Virus record (IMG/VR): IMGVR_UViG_3300033977_000108
Span: 1-64,000 of that record
DNA from: a virus
Length of the DNA stretch: 64,000 nucleotides
Strand: one strand, 5' to 3'
Part shown: positions 7,632 to 14,533 of the stretch, piece by piece
Numbering within the stretch: the stretch's first letter is position 1
Layout: every line of letters starts with the position of its first letter
Translations under genes and position numbers: made by a program
The notes under the pieces: model-generated
What the model was told of the DNA's origin: nothing
Seen by the model: only the letters and a program-made list of their open reading frames with translations
Database searches by the model: none

Positions 7632-7891
7632 CTACTCTTCCTTGGGAGGATTGGGTAGACAGCCTGGTTGCCGTATGGATACTTTTTCAGTCCTTTGCCT
7701 TGCTTTGGGACGGATTTCTTCTTCTCTTTGCCCCCGCCAACTGGGCGAAGACCAATCTGTGTCCCGCGCCTTTTGGCATAGCCTTTGGGTTTCTTGCCTT
7801 TGGGGTTACTATGTGCCTTGTTCAGCCCTTGGTCGGTAAATTCGTCCGTGGGCATCAATAAGGCCGGTCCTTCTACCAATATATCTCCCAT
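7628..7891 (-). CDS. basic Lys/Gly-rich protein
   Basis: 87 residues from ATG 7891, preceded by GAGGAGG. The C-terminal two thirds are highly basic (KGKKPKGYAKRRG, GGGKEKKKSVPKQGKGLKK), so nucleic-acid binding is likely. The first 83 bases overlap the 3' end of the upstream gene. No family recognised. Confidence 0.55.
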   Translation of the reverse strand: MGDILVEGPALLMPTDEFTDQGLNKAHSNPKGKKPKGYAKRRGTQIGLRPVGGGKEKKKSVPKQGKGLKKYPYGNQAVYPILPRKSR

Positions 7892-8204
7892 TTCCGGGTG
7901 CCTCCTCTACACCCGCTGCTCTCAGGCAGCGGATGAGCATCCTGTAGAAGTTGTCATTAATACTGTTGTGGGTCCTTGGGAGTTCATCGCCCATGTACCG
8001 AAGCAACTCCTGCAGGTCCTTACCTTCCTTCGGGCGGAGCACAAAGCGGGGGATTACCCAGAACCCGTACTCTCTGATGTGGACCCGACCGGAAGACCTG
8101 TCTACTGCGTCGATTGTGCCATTGTGCAGGTATGGAAATCGGTCATAATCCCAGAACGCCCGATTCCCAAGCCTGAATGGCTGTTTAGTTGGCCCTTTTA
8201 GCAA
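7809..8204 (-). CDS. hypothetical protein (TTG start)
   Basis: 131 residues if begun at the TTG at 8204, which sits 6 bases after AAGGAG; the open frame extends further upstream but would then overlap the next gene by 116 bases. Middle part is aromatic (FWDYDRFPYLHNG) with a beta-rich segment (GRVHIREYGFWVIPRFVLR). The 3' end overlaps the downstream gene by 83 bases. Function unknown. Confidence 0.5.
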   Translation of the reverse strand: MLKGPTKQPFRLGNRAFWDYDRFPYLHNGTIDAVDRSSGRVHIREYGFWVIPRFVLRPKEGKDLQELLRYMGDELPRTHNSINDNFYRMLIRCLRAAGVEEAPGNGRYIGRRTGLIDAHGRIYRPRAEQGT

Positions 8205-8577
8205 AGTCAACTCCTTGTAGCAGCCGAGCCTTTTCAATATCCTCGGGCGTAGAATTCTTGAATGCGCAGGTAGCACGCGCGCAGAGGCCTCTGGCATCAT
8301 GTCGCTTGCGCAGTATGCTTACAAGGACATCATAGGGCATCTGTTCAAGGCGCCCTATCGGCTTGTCCTCTCCTATGAGCATCCCAGCGAACGGACCAGA
8401 AGCGTATCTCTCCACGGCAGCCGGCTCTGGATTGGCATCCCCAATAGGCAAGTGGACGATGTTATCAGGGTTCTCGTGGGCCAGCTTGGGACGAAACCGA
8501 GACATCTTGGCCCTCTCTTCGGCGATGTGATTAGCTTTGTCTTGTAGTTCTTCAAGGGTTGGGTGCTTCCTTGACAC
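8185..8577 (-). CDS. hypothetical protein
   Basis: 130 residues from GTG 8577, preceded by GAGAGGG. Charged and helical at the N-terminus (LEELQDKANHIAEERAKMSR), with two Cys in LCARATCAF. No recognised family. Confidence 0.55.
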   Translation of the reverse strand: MSRKHPTLEELQDKANHIAEERAKMSRFRPKLAHENPDNIVHLPIGDANPEPAAVERYASGPFAGMLIGEDKPIGRLEQMPYDVLVSILRKRHDARGLCARATCAFKNSTPEDIEKARLLQGVDFAKRAN

Positions 8578-8579
8578 GT

Positions 8580-8687
8580 TTAGTCCCTCTCACATTTGGG
8601 GCATAAGAGATGCCCACATTTGCACATTACATTCTTGAGCCACTGGGTAAGAACCTTCCTGAAACACTTGCAGCAAATCATGACCAT
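8580..8687 (-). CDS. 35-residue mini zinc-finger (RING-like spacing)
   Basis: An uninterrupted frame of 35 codons from ATG 8687 with AGGGA upstream; its TAA falls in the leader of the next gene. Cysteines and one histidine are arranged as CC-x-C followed, 15 residues later, by C-x-C-x-H-x2-C-x2-C (CKCGHLLCPKC), the ligand order seen in RING or treble-clef zinc modules, compressed to minimal length. Predicted to fold around zinc; role unknown. Confidence 0.6.
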   Translation of the reverse strand: MVMICCKCFRKVLTQWLKNVMCKCGHLLCPKCERD

Positions 8688-8694
8688 TTTTTCC

Positions 8695-8862
8695 CTACTT
8701 TCTTGTCATTATGTACCAGATAACATAGAGCCAGCCTAGGATACCATGAATGATGGCATACAAGATGCTGGCATTTCTGTGCCAGCTCAGGATTACTGCC
8801 AGCACAGTGCCAATACCTATGCCACATGGCTTGGCATTGATGGGGGCAGGGTCTTCATCCAT
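8695..8862 (-). CDS. putative superinfection-immunity membrane protein (Imm-like)
   Basis: 55 residues from ATG 8862, chosen because GAGGAGG lies just before it. After a short polar start there are two hydrophobic helices: GIGIGTVLAVILSW, then the polar link HRNAS, then ILYAIIHGILGWLYVIWYI. This pattern, with (H/K)RN between helices and a LGW motif early in the second, is typical of the superinfection-immunity family (PF14373), related to T4 Imm, which blocks DNA entry by later phages. Assignment is by pattern only. Confidence 0.55.
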   Translation of the reverse strand: MDEDPAPINAKPCGIGIGTVLAVILSWHRNASILYAIIHGILGWLYVIWYIMTRK

Positions 8863-9100
8863 TATTTGCCTCCTCGTCCATGGTACCAGGCAAACAACCG
8901 CCGGCCAAGCCCCTGGTTTCTTCAGCACTCACCTCAAAAGTGTAGGCATAGAAATAGACGCGCATAACTTTCCTGCCGCAGATCGCACAGGTCCCGCGCG
9001 CCCCAAAAGAATGTCCGAACTCTATGTGGTTGAACATCACCTGATTGTCTACAGACAGGCCTTCCAGCTTGCTGTCATGGGTACAGTCTTCGTTTGTCAT
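8855..9100 (-). CDS. small CxxC protein
   Basis: 81 residues from ATG 9100, inside the 3' end of the upstream gene. It holds a single C-x2-C (TCAICGRKVMRVYFYAY) plus upstream His/Cys (DCTHDS, FNHIEFGHSF), possibly a zinc site. Its stop overlaps the next gene's start by 8 bases. Function unknown. Confidence 0.5.
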   Translation of the reverse strand: MTNEDCTHDSKLEGLSVDNQVMFNHIEFGHSFGARGTCAICGRKVMRVYFYAYTFEVSAEETRGLAGGCLPGTMDEEANNG

Positions 9101-9494
9101 TCCAGTATCGCATCCTCTCTGCTTGGGGCAGCTCTTTGAGTGCCTTAACAGCGCTGGTAGAGTAAAAAGAATAGCTGGATTCCAAGAAGTCCCGCTTCCA
9201 GGCCCAATCATCCATAAAGTACCGCTGGACATCTACCTCTGACAATTCCACTTCCTGGCAGTTGTCCAGCTCCAAGATCTTGATTATGCGATCATAATCC
9301 TCTGTGTGGTCCTTTGGGGGAATGGGCCCTGCAGTAAGTTTACCAGCAGCCCTTGCGTCGGCCAAACAACGCTCCCACAAGTCATTATATCGCTGTTTGA
9401 AGCCTTTCAGGGCTTCTTCAAAGATTGTCCTGTGGGCAGCTCTATTCTTCCTCAAGGTTTCCAGGAGCTTACTTTTGCTCATTCTTATGTTCAT
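9075..9494 (-). CDS. conserved phage-type hypothetical protein, tandem paralogue A
   Basis: 139 residues from ATG 9494 after GGAGGAGG. Paralogous along its whole length to the gene at 9558-9935: shared MSKSKLLE-LRKNRAAHR, IFEEALKG, DHTEDYDRIIK, LELDN, VELSE-DVQRY-MDDW-WKRDFL. N-terminal half is a charged helix. This kind of protein occurs in many phages without known role. Confidence 0.7.
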   Translation of the reverse strand: MNIRMSKSKLLETLRKNRAAHRTIFEEALKGFKQRYNDLWERCLADARAAGKLTAGPIPPKDHTEDYDRIIKILELDNCQEVELSEVDVQRYFMDDWAWKRDFLESSYSFYSTSAVKALKELPQAERMRYWNDKRRLYP

Positions 9495-9557
9495 TGCCCT
9501 CCTCCATCTACACCTATTTCCTTGCGGCGGTGGCAATCTTTGTCCAAGGATTCCTCC

Positions 9558-9935
9558 TTAGGACAGCTCTTCGAATGCCTTCGAGGCGCTGATGGAATAG
9601 GCACGGTTGGATGCCAGGAAGTCTCTCTTCCAAGTCCAGTCGTCCATAACATACCGCTGGACATCGGCTTCGGATAATTCCACTTCCTTGCGATTGTCCA
9701 GCTCCAAAGCCCTGATTACGCGGTCATAATCCTTTGTGTGGTCCTCTGGGATCGGCAGGCTAATATAGATAGTGGCCACTTTGCCAGCCCTCAAGTTGGC
9801 CAAGTGTAGCTCCAGTAAGTCAATGTTCTGCTGTTTGTAGCCCTTCAGGGCTTCCTCAAAGATTGCCCTATGAGCGGCTCTGTTCTCTTTCAGGATTTCC
9901 AAGAGCTTGCTTTTGCTCATTCTTATGTCCTTCAT
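9558..9935 (-). CDS. conserved phage-type hypothetical protein, tandem paralogue B
   Basis: 125 residues from ATG 9935 after GGAGGAG. Paralogous to the adjacent gene (MSKSKLLEILKENRAAHRA, DHTKDYDRVI, VELSEADVQRYVMDDW). The 5' end overlaps the metallophosphoesterase gene by 68 bases. The duplication includes the ribosome site, suggesting a recent tandem copy that has diverged mainly in the central part. Function unknown. Confidence 0.7.
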   Translation of the reverse strand: MKDIRMSKSKLLEILKENRAAHRAIFEEALKGYKQQNIDLLELHLANLRAGKVATIYISLPIPEDHTKDYDRVIRALELDNRKEVELSEADVQRYVMDDWTWKRDFLASNRAYSISASKAFEELS

Positions 9936-10569
9936 TATTCTCCTCCAAGTGGAATAGTCCAAGTTCGGGAAGACCTATGAACCTGGTTCCTTCAAGCTTT
10001 ACATCTACTTCCTTATGATGATGACCAAAAATCCAAGTCGTAGGGTGCCAGGACCGCCACAAGTGGTCAAGGAACGTACTGGTAGCCGAACGTATTTTGC
10101 CGGGGCCGGTAACCCAGGGAGCGGCTTGTAAGAGGGAGTCTGGCGCCTCGTGTGATACCATTACAGCAGGTTCTATCTGCTGGTATAGAAAGAACGCCTC
10201 ATCCATTTGTGCCGAGGTCAGTTGCTCGTCTCTCCACCAGTCCACGCCTTCTACGCGATACGCCCTATCAACAGAGTAGCCGCCGCCAGCGTAAAACAAG
10301 TCCTTTCCCATTATGTAGCCAAACTCGCCCAGATAGTTGGGATGGCGTCGGCAATCCTCTGGCTTGTCATGGTTGCCGCGAATGAACTTATGCTGGCTCG
10401 GCAGCTCAGGCAGCTCTGCTCCTTGAAAGCCTTCGCCCACGATGTAGAGATTGATACCAAATCCTATGCCCATGTCCCCCACTTGCACCGATGGCTCACC
10501 CGCCGGTAAGCTGTTGATAATGCGCAAGTATCTGGCAAATTGTCCGTGGCAATCGCCAATAAATGTCAT
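9868..10569 (-). CDS. calcineurin-like metallophosphoesterase
   Basis: 233 residues from ATG 10569 after ACAGGAG. Metal-binding motifs in order: GDCHG (Asp7, His9), GDMG (Asp32; the usual GDxxDRG is shortened), GNHD (residues 65-68), SHEAP near 150 and GHHH near 190. Such enzymes hydrolyse phosphomonoesters or phosphodiesters with two metal ions; phage members include Lambda PP and 2',3'-cyclic phosphodiesterases. Being close to the RNA-repair pair, a role in RNA ends is possible but unproven. Confidence 0.85.
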   Translation of the reverse strand: MTFIGDCHGQFARYLRIINSLPAGEPSVQVGDMGIGFGINLYIVGEGFQGAELPELPSQHKFIRGNHDKPEDCRRHPNYLGEFGYIMGKDLFYAGGGYSVDRAYRVEGVDWWRDEQLTSAQMDEAFFLYQQIEPAVMVSHEAPDSLLQAAPWVTGPGKIRSATSTFLDHLWRSWHPTTWIFGHHHKEVDVKLEGTRFIGLPELGLFHLEENNEGHKNEQKQALGNPEREQSRS

Positions 10570-10582
10570 AGTGTTGCTCCTG

Positions 10583-10849
10583 TTAGCTCTGTCCTTTTGC
10601 CAATGGCCCACCATCCAGGAGTATTCTGCCGTGCTTGTCTTGAAAGGCATTCATCTCCCGTAGCCATTCCCACACGCTCATGTCAGCGGTCTTTACCGCC
10701 ACATTAGGGCCCGCGCGCACGGCAAGCTCGGCACAGCTAATACAGAGGGCCATGGGAAAGCCACTGGCATTATAGCTTATCTCAACCATGTGGTTCTGGT
10801 CGGTGGTGTAAATACCGACTGATGTCGTGCTTTTCTTTACGGCGGCCAT
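10583..10849 (-). CDS. small hypothetical protein with CxxC
   Basis: 88 residues. A TATAAT box lies 8 bases before the ATG and no good ribosome site is present, so this could be a leaderless message. Contains LCISCAELAVRAG and a helical C-terminus. Function unknown. Confidence 0.55.
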   Translation of the reverse strand: MAAVKKSTTSVGIYTTDQNHMVEISYNASGFPMALCISCAELAVRAGPNVAVKTADMSVWEWLREMNAFQDKHGRILLDGGPLAKGQS

Positions 10850-10857
10850 ACTTCTAC

Positions 10858-10883
10858 ATTATACACTATTGGGACAGTCCCAA
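10858..10883 (-). promoter_or_regulatory. candidate promoter with palindromic operator-like site
   Basis: On the minus strand a perfect TATAAT (10863-10858) stands 8 bases before the ATG at 10849. Directly upstream is the palindrome TTGGGAC-N-GTCCCAA (10869-10883), in the position where a repressor would block polymerase. The palindrome also encodes the end of the upstream gene, and no clear -35 box is present. Confidence 0.4.
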
Positions 10884-11258
10884 GGCTTGTTCCTGTGTGA
10901 TGCCGTCGTCTTTTACGGCCCGGTAGATAATGCCTATCCTGTGGCCCATTGGCATAGGGCCGCTATCAATCAAACCTTTATCATTCTTCGGCCAAGCGTT
11001 GATATCAAATACCAGGGCGGAGTTACCTTGTCGGTGCCTATAGACGATAGACTTATTGGTGCTGATATCCATTTTTAGCAAGCGGCGGGCAAGATCAGCG
11101 GCGAGTTCGCTTGTCAGCATAGACCTCACCACGCCACCGCCGCGCAGGGTATCCTCCACCAGGCGTTTGGCACCTGCCAAGGTAATCCAATCGTAAATGT
11201 ACCAGCCGGCGATAGTAAGTGTTGGTGATTCAATAAGAAGCAGTTCTTTCCCTATCAT
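10866..11258 (-). CDS. hypothetical protein
   Basis: 130 residues from ATG 11258, with GGAAGGGAG upstream. A long in-frame extension upstream runs through a structured noncoding segment and is rejected. Begins MIGKELLLIESPTLTIAGWY, with a helical middle (ELAADLARRLLKM). Function unknown. Confidence 0.55.
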   Translation of the reverse strand: MIGKELLLIESPTLTIAGWYIYDWITLAGAKRLVEDTLRGGGVVRSMLTSELAADLARRLLKMDISTNKSIVYRHRQGNSALVFDINAWPKNDKGLIDSGPMPMGHRIGIIYRAVKDDGITQEQALGLSQ

Positions 11259-11529
11259 TATCGTCTCCCTTCCAAAAGTGGAAATGCCCCTAGGCGGTTT
11301 TCTCGTAGCTTTTCCCCGCGCCGGATTCAAGGCGCTATTTCGGCGCCAACGCGCTCCCAGCGGGGTCCATTTCCAAGGATTGCTCGCCCTTGGGATGGGA
11401 ACCCTTCGCTGCCCACAAGGGCTGGCGGCGGCAGGCAAATAGATTGGGGTACAGGGACGGATTGGCACCGTGCGGCTGGTCTTCAACGCGTTTACGGCCA
11501 GTTGCCCCTAGCGAATCCTGTACCCCAAT
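11259..11529. ncRNA. structured intergenic region (leader or small RNA candidate)
   Basis: About 250 noncoding bases between two minus-strand genes, packed with complementary arms: tggaaatg/catttcca (11279-11286, 11368-11375), gcccttg/caagggc around 11386-11422, ggcgc/gcgcc within, and a perfect 13-bp pair (11443-11455 with 11517-11529) whose far arm overlaps the last codons of the upstream gene. No run of T follows. It could be a 5' leader of the gene at 10866-11258 or an independent RNA. Confidence 0.5.
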
Positions 11530-11990
11530 GTCCCATAGGGCCTGTCAAGGCCTTTATAGAAATCGTCCAGACTAAGTCTGCCACGCTTTTCGGTAGCCAG
11601 GTTGTAGCCATAAATAGCTTGGGCAGCCCGGATTGCACGCAGCCAGTGGACTGCAAAATGGGAAGCGACATTAGTGCTATACAATAGCTTCTCCCACAGC
11701 TTCTGCTCTCTCTTGTTCAGCGGTTTCCACCGTACCAGCCAGCCTTCTACATAGTAGCAGCCCGGGAATTCAGCCGAGGCATCAGTCAAGTCGTCCAAGT
11801 CGCCTTCCTTGGCACCAAGGAGAAGGGCCCTAAGTCTGGCAACAGTCATTGCCTTCACCTGATTATCGTTGTTATCTGGCCCGCGCAGGCAGGTGATTAT
11901 CGTGTGGACTGCGCAGGATGCGTATTCTTTATTGTCCTGCTCCTCGGCCCAGTTGATTAAGAACTGGAGACTGTCCAGTAAATCCCTCAT
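11508..11990 (-). CDS. hypothetical protein
   Basis: 160 residues from ATG 11990 after AAAGGAG. Helical, with aromatic clusters (GCYYVEGWLVRWKP) and a C-terminal SLDDFYKGLDRPYG. Its 3' end forms one arm of a long hairpin. No recognised family. Confidence 0.6.
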   Translation of the reverse strand: MRDLLDSLQFLINWAEEQDNKEYASCAVHTIITCLRGPDNNDNQVKAMTVARLRALLLGAKEGDLDDLTDASAEFPGCYYVEGWLVRWKPLNKREQKLWEKLLYSTNVASHFAVHWLRAIRAAQAIYGYNLATEKRGRLSLDDFYKGLDRPYGTLGYRIR

Positions 11991-12027
11991 CGCTTTGCTC
12001 CTTTAGTAGCAATGGCCCCGGGCCGCT

Positions 12028-12189
12028 TCACCGGAAACTCAGCACATGCCTGTGCAGGATGGATACTAACCAGGTGATTAGCACCATCAAAATCGTGGGC
12101 GTAAACATCAGGATCACATAGACCACTGACTCGCCTGCGTCGCGCTCGTAAGATTTCCCGTTTTGTCCACCCTTTTTGTTTTCCTTCAT
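12028..12189 (-). CDS. 53-residue single-pass membrane protein
   Basis: ATG 12189 lies after GGGGGTTACCC; the polar, basic N-terminus (MKENKKGGQNGKSYERDAGE) is followed by one long hydrophobic helix (VVYVILMFTPTILMVLITWL) and a short basic tail. A competing open frame over the same bases (11987-12202) is Arg-rich and compositionally odd; the membrane-protein frame is preferred. It overlaps the deformylase stop by 4 bases. Confidence 0.6.
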   Translation of the reverse strand: MKENKKGGQNGKSYERDAGESVVYVILMFTPTILMVLITWLVSILHRHVLSFR

Positions 12190-12833
12190 GGGTAACCCCC
12201 ATTAGTTGCCTGCCGCACTGATACCGGGCCGCTGATTAAGGCTGGGATCCTACCAGTGGCTTTCAGCTTTCGCATTTCACTGGAGCATCTGGCAAGCACA
12301 GCCTTCTTATCCTTCAATCTCGCGCTGTCGAAAAACAAACCCCCGTCGAGGTGCGCAACCTCATGCTGGATAGCGTGGGCTAACACCCATGAATTCAGGT
12401 AGCCTGGGCTATGCCCCGCTACAACATGCATCAGGTTCCAGTCCTGGTCCCTGTATTGCAGTTCGACTACCAGGCTGCGCGCCACGTGGGCGCTGACCCC
12501 CGGGAAGCTAAGGCAGCCCTCTTCAACCACAATCCTGCCCTCCACAGAGAGTATCTCAGGATTATACATAAGAGGCAACCCTATCAGGTTTCCATCCCTG
12601 TCATAATGGTCGCTCTCTGTAAAGATGTTGAATGGCACGCAGAATCTTCTTGCGTCGCCCAATTGGATTCCCGCTAAATAATATCCATCGTTAGCTTTGC
12701 ACAGCTCGCTAATGTAGTCAATATACCACATTGGGAGCGGTCCATCCAGAGGCTTGGACTTCGTCCGCAGCAGCTCTATGTCAAAGCGGACGATTTTGAC
12801 CTCCCCTACATCGTAGGGCTGACTAATCGTCAT
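12186..12833 (-). CDS. def: peptide deformylase
   Basis: 215 residues. Removes the formyl group from the N-terminal methionine of new proteins using a bound metal ion. All three family motifs are visible: motif 1 as YLAGIQLG (Gln57), motif 2 as EGCLS (Cys107), motif 3 as HEVAH (His157, Glu158, His161) followed by LDG. The substitution of the usual GxGxAAxQ by LAGIQ is a variation. Longer than compact marine-phage deformylases, with a C-terminal tail to residue 215. It may favour processing of phage or photosystem-like proteins, but no such partner is visible here. Overlaps the upstream paralogue gene by 11 bases. Confidence 0.92.
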   Translation of the reverse strand: MTISQPYDVGEVKIVRFDIELLRTKSKPLDGPLPMWYIDYISELCKANDGYYLAGIQLGDARRFCVPFNIFTESDHYDRDGNLIGLPLMYNPEILSVEGRIVVEEGCLSFPGVSAHVARSLVVELQYRDQDWNLMHVVAGHSPGYLNSWVLAHAIQHEVAHLDGGLFFDSARLKDKKAVLARCSSEMRKLKATGRIPALISGPVSVRQATNGGYP

Positions 12834-13233
12834 TGCTCCCTATTGTGGGTATTATTATGAGCGGTGTAAGCCAGTCTGCCAGTATTGTACCGGGAAGCAG
12901 GGAGGAAAGGGGTACTTTCTCAATGTCGTCGGAGTACCATACTTCCCGATATGCCGATCTTTTGGCTTTACAGAGGAGCAGGCGCCTACTTCTGATACTA
13001 GTAAAGTTCAGCGCATCCTGAAGTTTGCCAAAAGCACATAGTGGGCCGGCATCCTCGCACGGTCTTGTTATCCTGCCCAGCGCGTAGCTCACGCTATCAA
13101 AGGTTACAATAGCGGACCGGTAACTGCCAGAATCGTCCCACACCACCTTGAACAGCAAAGATTCGTCTTTGGACTGCTGATCCATGATCTCCCTTGCTTT
13201 GGCGGACAGTCTAAAGTAGTTAACCGCTATCAC
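12823..13233 (-). CDS. hypothetical protein, tandem paralogue of 13287-13697
   Basis: 136 residues, closely similar to the next gene throughout (LLFKVVWDD-GSYRSAIV, LGRITRP, GPLCAFGKL-DAL, LLLCKAKRSA, EVWYSDD, ADWL-PL, SNDD at the end). Both the coding sequence and the leader (ccctccttgtcgg... / cctctttgagaa) are duplicated, a unit of about 465 bp. Beta-rich; function unknown. Confidence 0.75.
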   Translation of the reverse strand: MIAVNYFRLSAKAREIMDQQSKDESLLFKVVWDDSGSYRSAIVTFDSVSYALGRITRPCEDAGPLCAFGKLQDALNFTSIRSRRLLLCKAKRSAYREVWYSDDIEKVPLSSLLPGTILADWLTPLIIIPTIGSNDD

Positions 13234-13286
13234 TGTAGCTCTTTCCCTCCTTGTCGGTTCCTCCAGACCTCTTTGAGAATGCCTGG

Positions 13287-13697
13287 TTAATCATCATTGC
13301 TCCGCCTTATGTATACCCTTTCAAGCGGTATAAGCCAATCTGCCAGTGTTGTACCGGGGGCCAGAGAGGAAAGGCCTACTTTCTTGGGATCATCGGAATA
13401 CCATACTTCCTGGTGTGCTGACCTTTTGGCCTTACAAAGGAGCAGAAACTCGCTTCTGATATTGACAAAATCCAGCGCATCTTTGAGCTTGCCGAAAGCA
13501 CACAGTGGGCCGGCACCCTCCCAAGGCCTTGTTATCCTGCCCAGCTCATAGTTTACGCGGTCGGAGCTTACAATAGCAGATCGGTAGCTGCCAAAGTCAT
13601 CCCATACCACCTTGAACAGCAAGGATTTGTCCTTGGGCTGCTGGTCCATGAGCTCCTTTGCTCTGTTGGATAGCCTGCAATAGTCAACCGTTATCAC
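13287..13697 (-). CDS. hypothetical protein, tandem paralogue of 12823-13233
   Basis: 136 residues, same length as its neighbour and collinear with it without gaps. Conserved Cys in GPLCAFGKL and LLLCKAKRSA. Start overlaps the upstream membrane-protein stop by 4 bases. The pair diverges most at residues 3-20 and 118-130. Function unknown. Confidence 0.75.
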   Translation of the reverse strand: MITVDYCRLSNRAKELMDQQPKDKSLLFKVVWDDFGSYRSAIVSSDRVNYELGRITRPWEGAGPLCAFGKLKDALDFVNIRSEFLLLCKAKRSAHQEVWYSDDPKKVGLSSLAPGTTLADWLIPLERVYIRRSNDD

Positions 13698-13885
13698 TGT
13701 GGCTCTTCTCCCTCCTTATCAGCCCCGCCGGGCCTCTTTGAGAACACTTCATGATACTTCTTGTCTACTGTCTCGTATTCCTGTATTACAATGACGAAGA
13801 ACCTGGATACAAGCTTTGGGGTATGCCCGGCCAGCAAGGAAATGACAACAGCGTATCCTACGCAGGCCATAAAGTCAATTACCAT
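13694..13885 (-). CDS. small membrane protein
   Basis: 63 residues with a hydrophobic N-terminal helix (FMACVGYAVVISLLAG), a second amphipathic stretch (VSRFFVIVIQEY) and a charged tail. Preceded by AGGAGA. Function unknown. Confidence 0.6.
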   Translation of the reverse strand: MVIDFMACVGYAVVISLLAGHTPKLVSRFFVIVIQEYETVDKKYHEVFSKRPGGADKEGEEPQ

Positions 13886-13913
13886 TGCCTTGTCTCCTAA
13901 TCAGTCGCCTCCT

Positions 13914-14072
13914 CTAGTCAGGGCTGGCAGCGTAGGCAACAAGTGCCCAAACAGCGCACATAGCAGCCCAGGCCGCAGCCAGCCAGTTGTGACGGGGAAT
14001 GGCCTGTACGCATACAAAGATGCCAGAAATCGCCACAATCGAGGCAGGGATTCTAATATCCTGCTTCTTCAT
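13914..14072 (-). CDS. 52-residue two-helix membrane protein
   Basis: ATG 14072 lies after AAGGGACTGAGC, inside the end of the RlpA-like gene (20-base overlap). Two hydrophobic helices (IPASIVAISGIFVCVQAI and WLAAAWAAMCAVWALVAYA) joined by PRHN. A short polar N-terminus (MKKQD) suggests N-in topology. Function unknown. Confidence 0.6.
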   Translation of the reverse strand: MKKQDIRIPASIVAISGIFVCVQAIPRHNWLAAAWAAMCAVWALVAYAASPD

Positions 14073-14517
14073 GCTCAGTCCCTTCTTTCTGCTTGATTGG
14101 TTTTGCCGCCGGCGGCTTGTGGTTTTCCTGTTGCCTGGCTGGCAAGACTTCTACCAGCACTTCCGCCAGGCCCTCGGCCTTGAAGCGCAGGACGACAGCA
14201 ACGCCCAGCGAAGCATCAAGTATTCTACCAGTTTTTGGGGATGGGCCTCTGTCATTCACGCGGGCAATGACAGAGCGTCCGTTTTCCAGATTGGTAATCC
14301 TAACCCACACGCCCATAGGCAGGTGCGGGCTGGCTACCGTCATGGCATACATGTTGAATGTTTCGCCGCTGTATGTCTCTTTGCCGTCCCATCCAGGGCC
14401 GTACCAGGAGGCTATACCCTGCTCTGCGCTGGCGGTGTTGGTCATAGCCACCGATTTGCTGCTGGCCGTGCTGGCCAGCAGATAGGATAGAAGGCACAGT
14501 ATAGCCAATCTTTTCAT
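14053..14517 (-). CDS. RlpA-like double-psi beta-barrel secreted protein
   Basis: 154 residues. A signal peptide (MKRLAILCLLSYLLASTASS) leads to an RlpA-type domain: GIASWYGPGWDGKETYSGE, then MYAMTVASPHLPMG, RVTNLENGRS, VNDRGP and LDAS. RlpA proteins are peptidoglycan lytic transglycosylases acting on naked glycan strands, or inactive binders. In a phage this could weaken or remodel the wall before lysis or exclude other phages. The C-terminal 30 residues are Lys/Glu/Pro-rich. Confidence 0.85.
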   Translation of the reverse strand: MKRLAILCLLSYLLASTASSKSVAMTNTASAEQGIASWYGPGWDGKETYSGETFNMYAMTVASPHLPMGVWVRITNLENGRSVIARVNDRGPSPKTGRILDASLGVAVVLRFKAEGLAEVLVEVLPARQQENHKPPAAKPIKQKEGTEHEEAGY

Positions 14518-14533
14518 ACTGTTCCCCCATGAT

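Noticed and set aside
11443-11529. tRNA
   Set aside because: The closing stem is 13 bp and the T-loop-like TGCCAAT is in the wrong position.
11987-12202. 71-codon minus-strand open frame
   Set aside because: Arg-rich shadow of the membrane-protein frame at 12028-12189, which has a better start and clear hydrophobic helix.
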